DNA of 35,473 bases, taken from positions 1 to 35,473 of the IMG/VR virus record IMGVR_UViG_3300046536_000267; one strand, given 5' to 3'. A program made the position numbers and the translations under genes. This DNA comes from a virus. The notes beneath the pieces were generated by a model. The model searched no databases. It was not told the origin of the DNA and saw nothing but the letters and a program-made list of their open reading frames with translations. How positions within the stretch are numbered: the first letter of the stretch is position 1; each line of letters starts with the position of its first letter. Positions 12,392-18,546 of this stretch are shown here, one piece after another.

Positions 12392-12825
12392 TAGTTGGCC
12401 CGCCATGTGCCGCTCACCGAGATCGTGTTGAGCGTCGTACTCGTGGACACGGCTTCGCGGAACACCATGCCGTCGATGAGAATTTGCGCCGAGAGAAACG
12501 GTGCCGTCGCGCCGAACGGAAATGCCGTGGGCGTCACGTCGAGCGACAGAAACATCACCGTCAGCGCCGACGGCACATCGACGGTGTAGGGCAACGCGGT
12601 CACCACTTGCGAGGCGCCATCGAGCGGGTTTTCGATTCGAATCACCGCCGACACCGCGTTGCCGGTCACACGGAATTGGACCGTGTGGCGCGTCGGCGCC
12701 GTCGGCAGCGGCGTCGGTGTCGGTGCCGTTGGATTGTCCGGATAGATATTCGTATCGCCGCACCCGGCCGCCACGAGCGCGACGAGGGTGACGAGCATCG
12801 CGTGTCGGATCGTGGTCATCATCAT
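12391..12825 (-). CDS. Secreted lipoprotein
   Basis: 144 aa from the first of three ATG codons at 12825, with GGGAG upstream. The signal sequence is typical: MMMTTIRH, hydrophobic AMLVTLVALVAA, lipobox LVAAG-C22, so Cys22 would be lipidated. A Pro/Thr linker (NPTAPTPTPLPTAPT) leads to a beta-sandwich-like domain (HTVQFRVTGNAVSAVIRIEN, SQVVTALPYTVDVPSALTV). The domain resembles small envelope proteins of soil Acidobacteriota. In a prophage it could alter the host surface or block superinfection. The Pro-rich linker also recalls Rz1 spanins, but the protein is too long and no Rz partner is seen. Confidence 0.8.
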   Translation of the reverse strand: MMMTTIRHAMLVTLVALVAAGCGDTNIYPDNPTAPTPTPLPTAPTRHTVQFRVTGNAVSAVIRIENPLDGASQVVTALPYTVDVPSALTVMFLSLDVTPTAFPFGATAPFLSAQILIDGMVFREAVSTSTTLNTISVSGTWRAN

Positions 12826-13058
12826 GGGTGCTCCCTGCCGTTGTTGCCGTTCTCGCGCGGGTCCATTACGCCTAGAAATCGTTCCAGCCTGGCCGACACT
12901 TGCTCGGGCGTCCACTCGCGATTCCGCCGCCGCGTGTGCGGTGCGAGGCGTCCATCCTTCGTGAGCACGTGCCAGTCGTCTTCACAGAGCGGGCAGGTGC
13001 CGCGACCGTCCGCGTTCACGCGCACCCGCAGTCCTGATGCTTCACAGCGGTCCCGCAT
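12822..13058 (-). CDS. Small Cys-containing hypothetical protein
   Basis: 78 aa from ATG 13058 (GAGG 7 nt upstream); GTG 13076, in a GTGA overlap with the previous gene, would add six residues. CPLCEDDWHVLTKDGRLAPH gives C-x2-C and two His that could form a zinc site with C5. A segment EWTPEQVSARLERFLGV follows. No family is recognised. Confidence 0.65.
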   Translation of the reverse strand: MRDRCEASGLRVRVNADGRGTCPLCEDDWHVLTKDGRLAPHTRRRNREWTPEQVSARLERFLGVMDPRENGNNGREHP

Positions 13059-13072
13059 CGGCGTGCCTCGCT

Positions 13073-13324
13073 TCACCCTTCCTGCCCCGGCTCGCGTCGG
13101 CTGAACACGAGCGGTAACAGGCCGCGGAGCGGACGCAGCGGCGGACCTGGGTCGAAGACGCGCACGTGATCGGGTAAGGCTGGCGGCGCCGGGCCCTCGC
13201 AGCTCGCGCACCGCCGCAACGTCGTCGTCCGCAGTGTGATCACCAGCATCGGCGCACCATCACTCAGCGGGAGTCCGCAGCGGCCGCACACATGCCCGAG
13301 CGCCGCCCGCGTCCAGGTCCTCAT
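13073..13324 (-). CDS. Zinc-ribbon protein
   Basis: 83 aa, ATG 13324 (ATGA overlap). Knuckles C13-x2-C16 (HVCGRCGLPL) and C39-x2-C42 (RRCASCEG), with a beta hairpin between (PMLVITLRTTTL), make a four-cysteine ribbon. The C-terminus is Pro/Arg-rich. It is probably a small nucleic-acid or protein adaptor; the role is unknown. Confidence 0.72.
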   Translation of the reverse strand: MRTWTRAALGHVCGRCGLPLSDGAPMLVITLRTTTLRRCASCEGPAPPALPDHVRVFDPGPPLRPLRGLLPLVFSRREPGQEG

Positions 13325-13647
13325 GCGACACCGCGATACTCCGAGACGCCGGCGTAGATCCGGTCGAGCAGCGCGCGCGCGTCGTGCGCGGGCACCGACG
13401 GCACGGCCGTATCCACCGGCGGTGTTCTCCGTCGGTCCCGCGCAGCGACTTTGGTCAGCGGCAGATTTGAATTGACCAGCCGATAGGCGTGCGTGATGGC
13501 GTCGTCGTCGCACGGCAGCTTCAGCCGGCGACATCGGTCACGCAGGTCGTATGTGAGGTCCGCGAGGTATTCATACCGCTCGGTCTTGACGAGTTCACGC
13601 ACCAGCTTCGCGAGCTGTCGAGCCTGGTTGTTTTTGTCGTCAGTCAT
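13321..13647 (-). CDS. Hypothetical protein, first gene of the middle operon
   Basis: 108 aa, ATG 13647. Helical N-terminus (QARQLAKLVRELVKTERYEY, LADLTYDLRDRCRRLKL), then DDDAITHAYRLVNSN and a basic, Pro-containing linker. No family is recognised. Directly upstream is a regulatory gap (13648-13784). A hairpin at 13653-13668 covers the only weak ribosome site (GCGAG), so translation may be controlled by RNA folding. Confidence 0.72.
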   Translation of the reverse strand: MTDDKNNQARQLAKLVRELVKTERYEYLADLTYDLRDRCRRLKLPCDDDAITHAYRLVNSNLPLTKVAARDRRRTPPVDTAVPSVPAHDARALLDRIYAGVSEYRGVA

Positions 13648-13652
13648 GGGTG

Positions 13653-13791
13653 CTCGCGTCTGCGCGAGGTTCTAATAGTTACAAGTACGAAGATCGGTAC
13701 TAACGATCACAATCGGTACAACCAGCTTGTACGTACAAGAGACGGAGACGGAGGCCATTCCTTGAGCGATGCTCAAGCAGATGCTCAAGCA
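13653..13791. promoter_or_regulatory. Regulatory gap with palindrome and direct repeats
   Basis: From low to high coordinates: hairpin CTCGCG-TCTG-CGCGAG (13653-13668); two direct ATCGGTAC boxes (13693-13700 and 13712-13719, 19 bp apart); the perfect palindrome CTTGTACGTACAAG (13726-13739); inverted repeat CTTGAGC-GAT-GCTCAAG (13761-13777); and tandem 12-bp repeats GATGCTCAAGCA (13768-13779 and 13780-13791) that run into the stop codon of the DUF1376-like gene. The gap must contain the promoter of the 13647-9955 operon. The 19-bp phased boxes suggest a regulator binding one face of the helix or small iterons. Confidence 0.55.
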
Positions 13792-14147
13792 TGTGCTTGT
13801 GCACCGTTCCACCTCCCGCGCGCCCCTTTCAATCCGCGCTCCGAGGCCGCGCGCTGGCGGCTCACGGCTTCGGCATACACCTCGAGTTGTGTGTCGTTCA
13901 CGAGCGTGTTTTTCTGCACCCGCCAGAACTGTTTGACGAGCGGCCACGAGCGCCGCCACTCCGGTACCGTGGCGCCAATCGCGCGGCGGATCGCTTCGTG
14001 ATTGTTCGGCAGCTGCGCGCCCCGCCGCCAGGCCTGCGTCAGCATCTCTCGATACATTCCCCGCGCCTCCATCGGGAGCAGAAACGCACGCGAGCCCTCC
14101 CACCGATCTGCCCAGAACCATTCCGCTAACAACTTGTCACTGGCCAC
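13785..14147 (-). CDS. DUF1376/YdaU-like replication-associated protein
   Basis: 120 aa from GTG 14147, with AAGGA 6 nt upstream. AEWFWADRWEGSRAFLLPME, then ARGMYREMLTQAWRRGAQLP and AIGATVPEWRRSWPLVKQFW follow the DUF1376 pattern (phage YdaU and related N-terminal replication domains that read W-x-x-D-x-x-x-D-T...Y-x-x-L). Only this N-terminal domain plus a basic tail (SERGLKGARGRWNG) is present. Longer relatives carry a DnaC/DnaD-like domain after it. It is the only candidate replication initiator accessory seen here. Confidence 0.75.
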   Translation of the reverse strand: MASDKLLAEWFWADRWEGSRAFLLPMEARGMYREMLTQAWRRGAQLPNNHEAIRRAIGATVPEWRRSWPLVKQFWRVQKNTLVNDTQLEVYAEAVSRQRAASERGLKGARGRWNGAQAHA

Positions 14148-14163
14148 CGGCCATCCTTCATCG

Positions 14164-15162
14164 CTAGGTCAGCTGAGTAATTTCGAGCGTGAAGCGGCCC
14201 TTCGGGTCGGTCACGGTGTACTGTTTCTTGAGGTCGGCAGGCAGCTCCACCCGCGACTGCTTGCCCCACGAGCCGAGGATCTGAAACTTCCCGGCGATGC
14301 CGCACTCCACGCCGCGCAGCCGATCCTTGATCTGCTTGTCGAGCGCGGTGTACTCCGTCCCGGCCGCTTTCAAGGCCTCGCGCCGGTCGAGCGCGGCTTC
14401 GAGGTCTGGGTCGGTCAGCACCGTCGCCGCGCTGGCGCTCAGCGGCGGGTTGCACGTGTGGCCGTACCACGAGCAGCGCCGACACTCGGCTACGTCGTCG
14501 GCGAGGTAGTCGGGCAGCGTCTCGGCCTCCACGTGATCGAGCACGCGTTCCGCGCGCGAGAGAAACTCTTCCATGCGATCAAGGTTCGCGGTGAGTTCGA
14601 CCGGCAGTAGCTTCGGCAGGCCTGAGCGATCGAGCAGCATAAATCCGAACGGCTCCCCCGCACCGTAGAGGTACGACAGGAGTTGATAGCCGCCCGAGCG
14701 CGTCCACGGATTCTCGAAGAGGTCCTCGAACGTCTCGATGCGGTCCACCATCATCGGCGACCAGGCTTTCACTTCCAGCGGTGCGCGGGTGCCGTCGATC
14801 ACGAGCCGCGCGTCCACCTTGCCGACGATGGCCACGCGGCTCTTGTGGTCCCGCAATTCGAACCGTTCCTGCTGGCCGACAATCGCGAACGGCGGGTCGG
14901 ACGCGCGGCCGATGCGGGTGAGGTCCACGAGCAGATCGCGTTCGCGGTCATCACCTCGGCGGAATTTCGCCAGCATCTCAGGCGACCACGGCGGCACGCG
15001 GTCGGGCAGCGTCAGTTCGTACACCATCCGCCGCTCGCAGACCCGCCAGGCCGAGGCGTACACGTACGGGTGTGGTGTGGCCGGCCGACTGCTGGCCGTG
15101 AGAAACCGCGCCCACGATTCGCCGACGCGCTCCGCAATCGCGGCCGCAGCCCCATCGGTCAT
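14164..15162 (-). CDS. Cas4/RecB-like PD-(D/E)XK exonuclease with Fe-S cysteines
   Basis: 332 aa. The nuclease core is seen as GKVDARLVIDG (D117), APLEVKAWSP (E130, K132) and GGYQLLSYL (Q160). C42 (WRVCERRMVYEL) and C227, C230, C237 (CRRCSWYGHTC) are placed like the four cysteines that hold a 4Fe-4S cluster in Cas4 and AddB-type nucleases. After the last Cys comes about 95 residues with a coiled stretch and a beta C-terminus (GKFQILGSWGKQSRVELP). It should degrade DNA ends. The neighbouring zinc-ribbon gene at 15159 is its probable recombination partner. Confidence 0.88.
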   Translation of the reverse strand: MTDGAAAAIAERVGESWARFLTASSRPATPHPYVYASAWRVCERRMVYELTLPDRVPPWSPEMLAKFRRGDDRERDLLVDLTRIGRASDPPFAIVGQQERFELRDHKSRVAIVGKVDARLVIDGTRAPLEVKAWSPMMVDRIETFEDLFENPWTRSGGYQLLSYLYGAGEPFGFMLLDRSGLPKLLPVELTANLDRMEEFLSRAERVLDHVEAETLPDYLADDVAECRRCSWYGHTCNPPLSASAATVLTDPDLEAALDRREALKAAGTEYTALDKQIKDRLRGVECGIAGKFQILGSWGKQSRVELPADLKKQYTVTDPKGRFTLEITQLT

Positions 15163-16028
15163 TTGCCAAACACCTCACTGGCGGTCGGCGGTGCCGTCGT
15201 CGTCGGGCTCGGTGCCGTCGGCGCGAGCCACTTGTCCGCGTCCACCGTGAATTTTTTGTCCTTGTGCGTGTCCCACTTCGGGCACCCGTAGAACGCGCCA
15301 CGTGTCCCCTTCGCTGGTCGATACGTACACTTCGACTGGCAGTGCGGACAGATCGGTGGGTCCACGTCGGGCGCTTTCTCGGTGCGCGCGCCGAGCCGTT
15401 CATCGCGCGTGCCGAAGCCGCGGCCGCGTCGGCACTCGTCCACCCGCTTCGAGGTGCCCTCCCAGGCTTTCTCGAGGTCCGCGATCGGGACCGACTTCAT
15501 CCCGGCCAGTTCGCGCGTGATGTTGCCGTCGAGGTTCGCGCGCGCGGCCTTGCGGACGGCGAGCTCCAGGTCGAGCCCTTCTTTCGCTTTACAGAAATCA
15601 TCCGTCGAGGACCGCCCGCCCTCCACCTCTTCGAGCACCTGGCGGGTCAGCTTGCAGCGCCCCGAGCCGGTAATCAGGTAGTGAAAGATTCGCGGGTCGT
15701 TGCCGACCACCTTCTCAGGTTTCGAGACGCCGAAGATTTCGATCCCGTAGAGGTCGCGCACGCGGTCGGCGCCGCAGTCCTGCAAGTAGCCGACAACCTG
15801 CCCGCCTTGCTCCTCGGGACTCTTGAACAGCAACCAATCGGCTGGACTCGTCGCGCGAATCGAGGCCCGGCGCAGCGTCTCCAGTACCTGAATCCGCGCT
15901 TCGATGATCTCAATCGCTTCACCCTTGCGCGCGGCCAGCTCGCCGAGCGTGACGGGTACGCCGGGATGTCGCAGCGCCAGCGCCTCGGCTTGGTCGTTCT
16001 CATCGGTGACGATTTCCGGGTCAGACAT
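15159..16028 (-). CDS. Zinc-ribbon recombination-type phage protein
   Basis: 289 aa, ATG 16028 (TGATG overlap). Residues 35-180 form a conserved phage domain: IEIIEARIQVLETLRRASIR, then WLLFKSPEEQGGQVVGYLQD, then RSSTDDFCKAKEGL and VRKAARANLDGNITRELAGM. Residues 227-255 are a topoisomerase-type zinc ribbon (CPHCQSKC, GAFYGCPKWDTH; C227, C230, C234 and C249, with H255 another possible ligand). Pairing with a Cas4-like exonuclease through an ATGA overlap suggests an exonuclease/annealing-protein pair, as with Red or RecET. The fold is not one I recognise as Redbeta, RecT, Erf or Rad52, so this is inference. Confidence 0.75.
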   Translation of the reverse strand: MSDPEIVTDENDQAEALALRHPGVPVTLGELAARKGEAIEIIEARIQVLETLRRASIRATSPADWLLFKSPEEQGGQVVGYLQDCGADRVRDLYGIEIFGVSKPEKVVGNDPRIFHYLITGSGRCKLTRQVLEEVEGGRSSTDDFCKAKEGLDLELAVRKAARANLDGNITRELAGMKSVPIADLEKAWEGTSKRVDECRRGRGFGTRDERLGARTEKAPDVDPPICPHCQSKCTYRPAKGTRGAFYGCPKWDTHKDKKFTVDADKWLAPTAPSPTTTAPPTASEVFGK

Positions 16029-16228
16029 CAGGGCTCCTCTTCTGAGAGCACGCGCGCCACCACGACATCGGCGGTGCGGTTGCCACACACACAGCGATCA
16101 CCGACCTGCACCGGGACTCGCCAGCGATGCACGAGCGCGTCGCACACGAGCGTCGGTCGTCGTCCAGGCGCGTGCTTCAGCAGCTGGCGCGATAGCATCA
16201 TCCGATGATGCAACCGTCGTCGCTTCAT
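16028..16228 (-). CDS. Small hypothetical protein with CxC motif
   Basis: 66 aa from ATG 16228 (ATGA overlap), ending in TGATG with the next gene. A basic N-terminus (MKRRRLHHRMMLSRQLLK) is followed by LVCDALVHRWRVPVQVGDRC and VCGN. C29, C46 and C48 with nearby His could bind metal. Not recognised. Confidence 0.65.
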   Translation of the reverse strand: MKRRRLHHRMMLSRQLLKHAPGRRPTLVCDALVHRWRVPVQVGDRCVCGNRTADVVVARVLSEEEP

Positions 16229-16407
16229 GGTTCCAGCACCTCGGGTCCGAACAGTTTGTCTGGGTGCACCTGGCGACAATGCGTCAGTAGGAGCTGGCGC
16301 AGGAACGCCGCGATTTCGAGCACGGTGTCGGCGGTGTGCTGCGCGGTCCAGCGGCACCACTCGCACGTCACCACGGCCGACGGTCTGGGCGTCACGACTT
16401 CACGCAT
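16225..16407 (-). CDS. Small C/H-rich hypothetical protein
   Basis: 60 aa from ATG 16407; an earlier in-frame ATG at 16458 would overlap the upstream gene by about 50 nt. VTCEWCRWTAQHTADTVLEI carries C-x2-C, and LTHCRQVHPDKL adds C and two H, the layout of a compact zinc finger. It probably binds nucleic acid. It overlaps the next gene by ATGA. Confidence 0.65.
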   Translation of the reverse strand: MREVVTPRPSAVVTCEWCRWTAQHTADTVLEIAAFLRQLLLTHCRQVHPDKLFGPEVLEP

Positions 16408-16409
16408 GG

Positions 16410-16580
16410 TCAGTGCTCGCGACGTTGGCCGCTCTGGTAGTGATTCGTTTGCAGCCATCGGCTCGACATCTGTCCGCAACAGGCCGCGAGCTGCGCGCGC
16501 CGGCGATGCTCGCGCACGGCCGCGCGCGTCTGCTGCCGCACACGCCAGCGCACCAACCAATCGATGAACGCGCGTCTCAT
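16410..16580 (-). CDS. Small Arg-rich protein
   Basis: 56 aa, ATG 16580 with AAAGG about 11 nt upstream; stop at 16410, 2 nt before the next start. Basic and Trp-containing (MRRAFIDWLVRWRVRQQTRA, AVREHRRRAQLAACCGQMSS), probably helical. No family is recognised. Its existence rests on the tight packing and the absence of any other frame filling the gap. Confidence 0.5.
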   Translation of the reverse strand: MRRAFIDWLVRWRVRQQTRAAVREHRRRAQLAACCGQMSSRWLQTNHYQSGQRREH

Positions 16581-16604
16581 GGGTCGCTGCCTTTCGCGAC
16601 CGGC

Positions 16605-16859
16605 CTAGAGCGTCAGTGTTTTGAAGAGGACCTCGTGCGGCTCCTTCAGGAGTTCCGCGAGGCCGAGTTGTTCATCGAGCGTCGGCGCTTGTCGGCCGCG
16701 CACGATGCGCGAGAGGCGGAACGGTGAGATCCGCAGACGCGCCGCGATGGTGCCCTGGGAAATTCCGCTCTTGATGATGGCGATTTTTAGTCGCGTGGTT
16801 GGGTTCGTGGTCCCGAGTGGGAGGTGGTCTACTGCCGCCGCCGCCGACCGTCTAGTCAT
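16605..16859 (-). CDS. XRE-family (Cro/CI-like) transcriptional regulator
   Basis: 84 aa, ATG 16859, without a strong ribosome site. Residues 23-75 form a Cro/CI helix-turn-helix: RLKIAIIKSGISQGTIAARL, then RISPFRLSRIVRGRQAPTLD and a final helix (LGLAELLKEP). It lacks a cleavage/oligomerisation domain, so it is Cro-sized and not a full CI. It heads the early operon. The TGCAA-N4-TTGCA sites at 16988-17025 lie 130 nt upstream and are the natural candidates for its operators. Confidence 0.87.
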   Translation of the reverse strand: MTRRSAAAAVDHLPLGTTNPTTRLKIAIIKSGISQGTIAARLRISPFRLSRIVRGRQAPTLDEQLGLAELLKEPHEVLFKTLTL

Positions 16860-16969
16860 AGTCGCCGACTCCGTGAACGAAGCGTCTGCCCACCAAACGC
16901 CGCGAAGGGAAAGTAAAATCCAATCGCTACACCAAAGGTTGTAAAAAAGATCGCTTTCGAAAAATACCC

Positions 16970-17025
16970 TGCAAGTCGTGGTACCGCTGCAAGTTATTGC
17001 ACCTCTGCTGTTGCAATTCGTTGCA
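16970..17025. promoter_or_regulatory. Operator-like sites TGCAA-N4-TTGCA
   Basis: Two perfect inverted repeats of the same half-site stand at 16988-17001 (TGCAAGTTATTGCA) and 17012-17025 (TGCAATTCGTTGCA), centres 24 bp apart. A degenerate third (TGCAA-N4-TGGTA) starts at 16970. They lie in the gap between the XRE gene (minus) and the zinc-ribbon gene (plus), the expected place for a repressor/Cro switch. The plus-strand promoter at 17051-17079 is just to the right. Confidence 0.7.
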
Positions 17026-17050
17026 GTATCCCGACCCGCCGCCTTACTTC

Positions 17051-17079
17051 TTTACGGTATCCTTCTCACGGGATATATT
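17051..17079 (+). promoter_or_regulatory. Promoter for the plus-strand zinc-ribbon gene
   Basis: -35 TTTACG (17051-17056), 17-bp spacer, -10 TATATT (17074-17079). Transcription would start near 17086 and reach the GTG at 17122. The operators at 16988-17025 end 25 bp upstream of the -35 box, so they could repress or activate it. Confidence 0.45.
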
Positions 17080-17121
17080 CCACAGACCGCTCGTCGGCGA
17101 CAATTTCGTCAGGCTGTTCAC

Positions 17122-17277
17122 GTGGCGAAAATCACCGTCAGCAAACCTGGGTGGCGGTGCGACCGCTGCGGGCACGAATGGATTCCGCTCGTGCCTCACA
17201 CCGCGCCGCCCGCCTGCCCGAAGTGCAAGTCGCCGTACTGGAATCGGCCACGCCGACGGCCGACGGCGAAGCACTAA
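17122..17277 (+). CDS. Small zinc-ribbon protein
   Basis: 51 aa from GTG 17122; the frame upstream to 16978 covers the operator/promoter region and is not coding. KPGWRCDRCGHEWIP with PPACPKCKSPYWNRPRR is the widespread single zinc-ribbon protein (C13, C16, C32, C35) found in bacteria, archaea and phages, with the typical SPYWNxPRR ending. It likely contacts nucleic acid; the exact role is unknown. It overlaps the convergent minus-strand gene by 4 nt. Confidence 0.78.
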   Translation: MAKITVSKPGWRCDRCGHEWIPLVPHTAPPACPKCKSPYWNRPRRRPTAKH

Positions 17278-17456
17278 GGCCGCACGATGTCGGTCTGCTG
17301 CGCGCACACCACCGTCCAGCGATTCACGCCGTTCGGGAGCAGGTAGCGCACCTCCCACCCGCTGTCGGTGAGGCGGGTCAGCTGCTCGGCGAGGTCGAGC
17401 GCCTGGCCGTCGATGATGCGGTTGCTCTCGACGATCACCGCGAGCCAGCGCGTCAT
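17274..17456 (-). CDS. DUF4177-like small protein
   Basis: 60 aa. LDLAEQLTRLTDSGWEVRYL followed by NRWTVVCAQ matches the short DUF4177 pattern (helix, GWE(V/L), strand). Function unknown. It is the last gene of the late region, coupled to the gene before it by ATGA. Confidence 0.7.
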   Translation of the reverse strand: MTRWLAVIVESNRIIDGQALDLAEQLTRLTDSGWEVRYLLPNGVNRWTVVCAQQTDIVRP

Positions 17457-17803
17457 GCCGCCGTATCAATGCCGCCGAGCGCGTTCCAGAGCGACCGCAC
17501 CTGCGACTCGAGGTCGATGTCAGCAATCGTGCACGTCGAGGCCTTCGTCGCCTCGTCGTACGTCGTCGCGTTGATCACGTTCACGCCCATCACCACTTGC
17601 GGCCCGGCCTGCTGCGCGGCCTGCGGCGGATTGTGAATCACCGTCTGCGCGTAGTAGGCGCGCGCTGAGTGAAACGGCGTCGCGCTCGCCTCGCTGAGCA
17701 CCGAGCCGGCGACCGACGCCAACGTCGCCTGTACACGCTCCATGAATCCGCCCGGCAGCGTGTCGCGCGTAAGCGCCATCTGCTTCGTTGTTGTGTCTGC
17801 CAC
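17453..17803 (-). CDS. Phage structural-region hypothetical protein
   Basis: 116 aa from GTG 17803, with AGGAG upstream. Helical N-terminal part, then HSARAYYAQTVIHNPPQAAQ, a variable Gln/Ala-rich centre, and DLESQVRSLWNALGG. The size and the RxxYAxxxxxNP segment resemble small proteins encoded at the end of siphophage tail operons. Role unknown. Confidence 0.68.
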   Translation of the reverse strand: MADTTTKQMALTRDTLPGGFMERVQATLASVAGSVLSEASATPFHSARAYYAQTVIHNPPQAAQQAGPQVVMGVNVINATTYDEATKASTCTIADIDLESQVRSLWNALGGIDTAA

Positions 17804-17814
17804 GGTTGCTCCTT

Positions 17815-18546
17815 CTAGGCCATCTCATAGGTAATCGTGAAGTCTACGTGCAGAAAGGTCGGTCCAGTAAACGCGCTGCCGGTCAAGCGGAAAATGGGGA
17901 AGGCCGACGACGACGCCGTCCGTACCATGCACGGAAACGCCCCCGCGCCATCGCTCAGGACGCCAGGCGCAGACGTGTAGCTATTTGCCGCGTTTATGGG
18001 CGGGCCGAGATACAGCTGGGACGTTGGACCACTCAGCCCGGTGTTGTACAGCGACAATGTCCACGTCACCATCCTGCCGACGATGGTGTACCGATTGACG
18101 TAGACGTTCTCCGGCGCGACCGTCCACGTCGCGGAATAGCCGTTGAATTGGCCCGCGTTAAAGGGGACGGCGATCCAGTGTCCGAGCGGCGTGGTGCGCC
18201 CCTGCTCGTAAATGTTGGTACCGACCGACATGCCACCATCGCGATACAGTTGCAGCGGTGTCGCCTGGACCGCATAGGCATCGCTGACCGCTTGCACATA
18301 GAAGCGCTGCCCCGCATTCGCGACGACGAAATTACGGGCATTCGCCGGAGCCGAGGTATCGGCAAACACGAGCGCGGGACCAGACTTGGTAATGGATTGA
18401 TCTGCCGCGAAGCTGTTCTGCTGATTGACAAACGCGGCGCTCGCGTCGATCTGGTTGTAGAGCGCCTGCTTCTCGGCGTTGTTGATGATGGTGCCGGTCG
18501 TGCCAGTGCCATCATCATCGACCCAGGCCGTGCGGGTAATCGGCAT
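17815..18546 (-). CDS. Tail fibre/receptor-binding-like protein
   Basis: 243 aa, ATG 18546 (TGATG overlap). The N-terminus (MPITRTAWVDDDGTGTTGTI, INNAEKQALYNQIDA) is typical of phage tail fibres that start by attaching to the baseplate. After a beta-rich shaft, residues 120-243 read as a jelly-roll of the C1q-like type (WIAVPFNAGQFNGYSATWTV, RYTIVGRMVTWTLSLYNTG, ending HVDFTITYEMA). It probably determines host adsorption. No chaperone or hypervariable repeat is seen. Confidence 0.75.
   Translation of the reverse strand: MPITRTAWVDDDGTGTTGTIINNAEKQALYNQIDASAAFVNQQNSFAADQSITKSGPALVFADTSAPANARNFVVANAGQRFYVQAVSDAYAVQATPLQLYRDGGMSVGTNIYEQGRTTPLGHWIAVPFNAGQFNGYSATWTVAPENVYVNRYTIVGRMVTWTLSLYNTGLSGPTSQLYLGPPINAANSYTSAPGVLSDGAGAFPCMVRTASSSAFPIFRLTGSAFTGPTFLHVDFTITYEMA

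Noticed and set aside
16978-17121. N-terminal extension of the plus-strand zinc-ribbon gene
   Set aside because: It would translate through the operator sites and the promoter, and the known family starts near the GTG at 17122.
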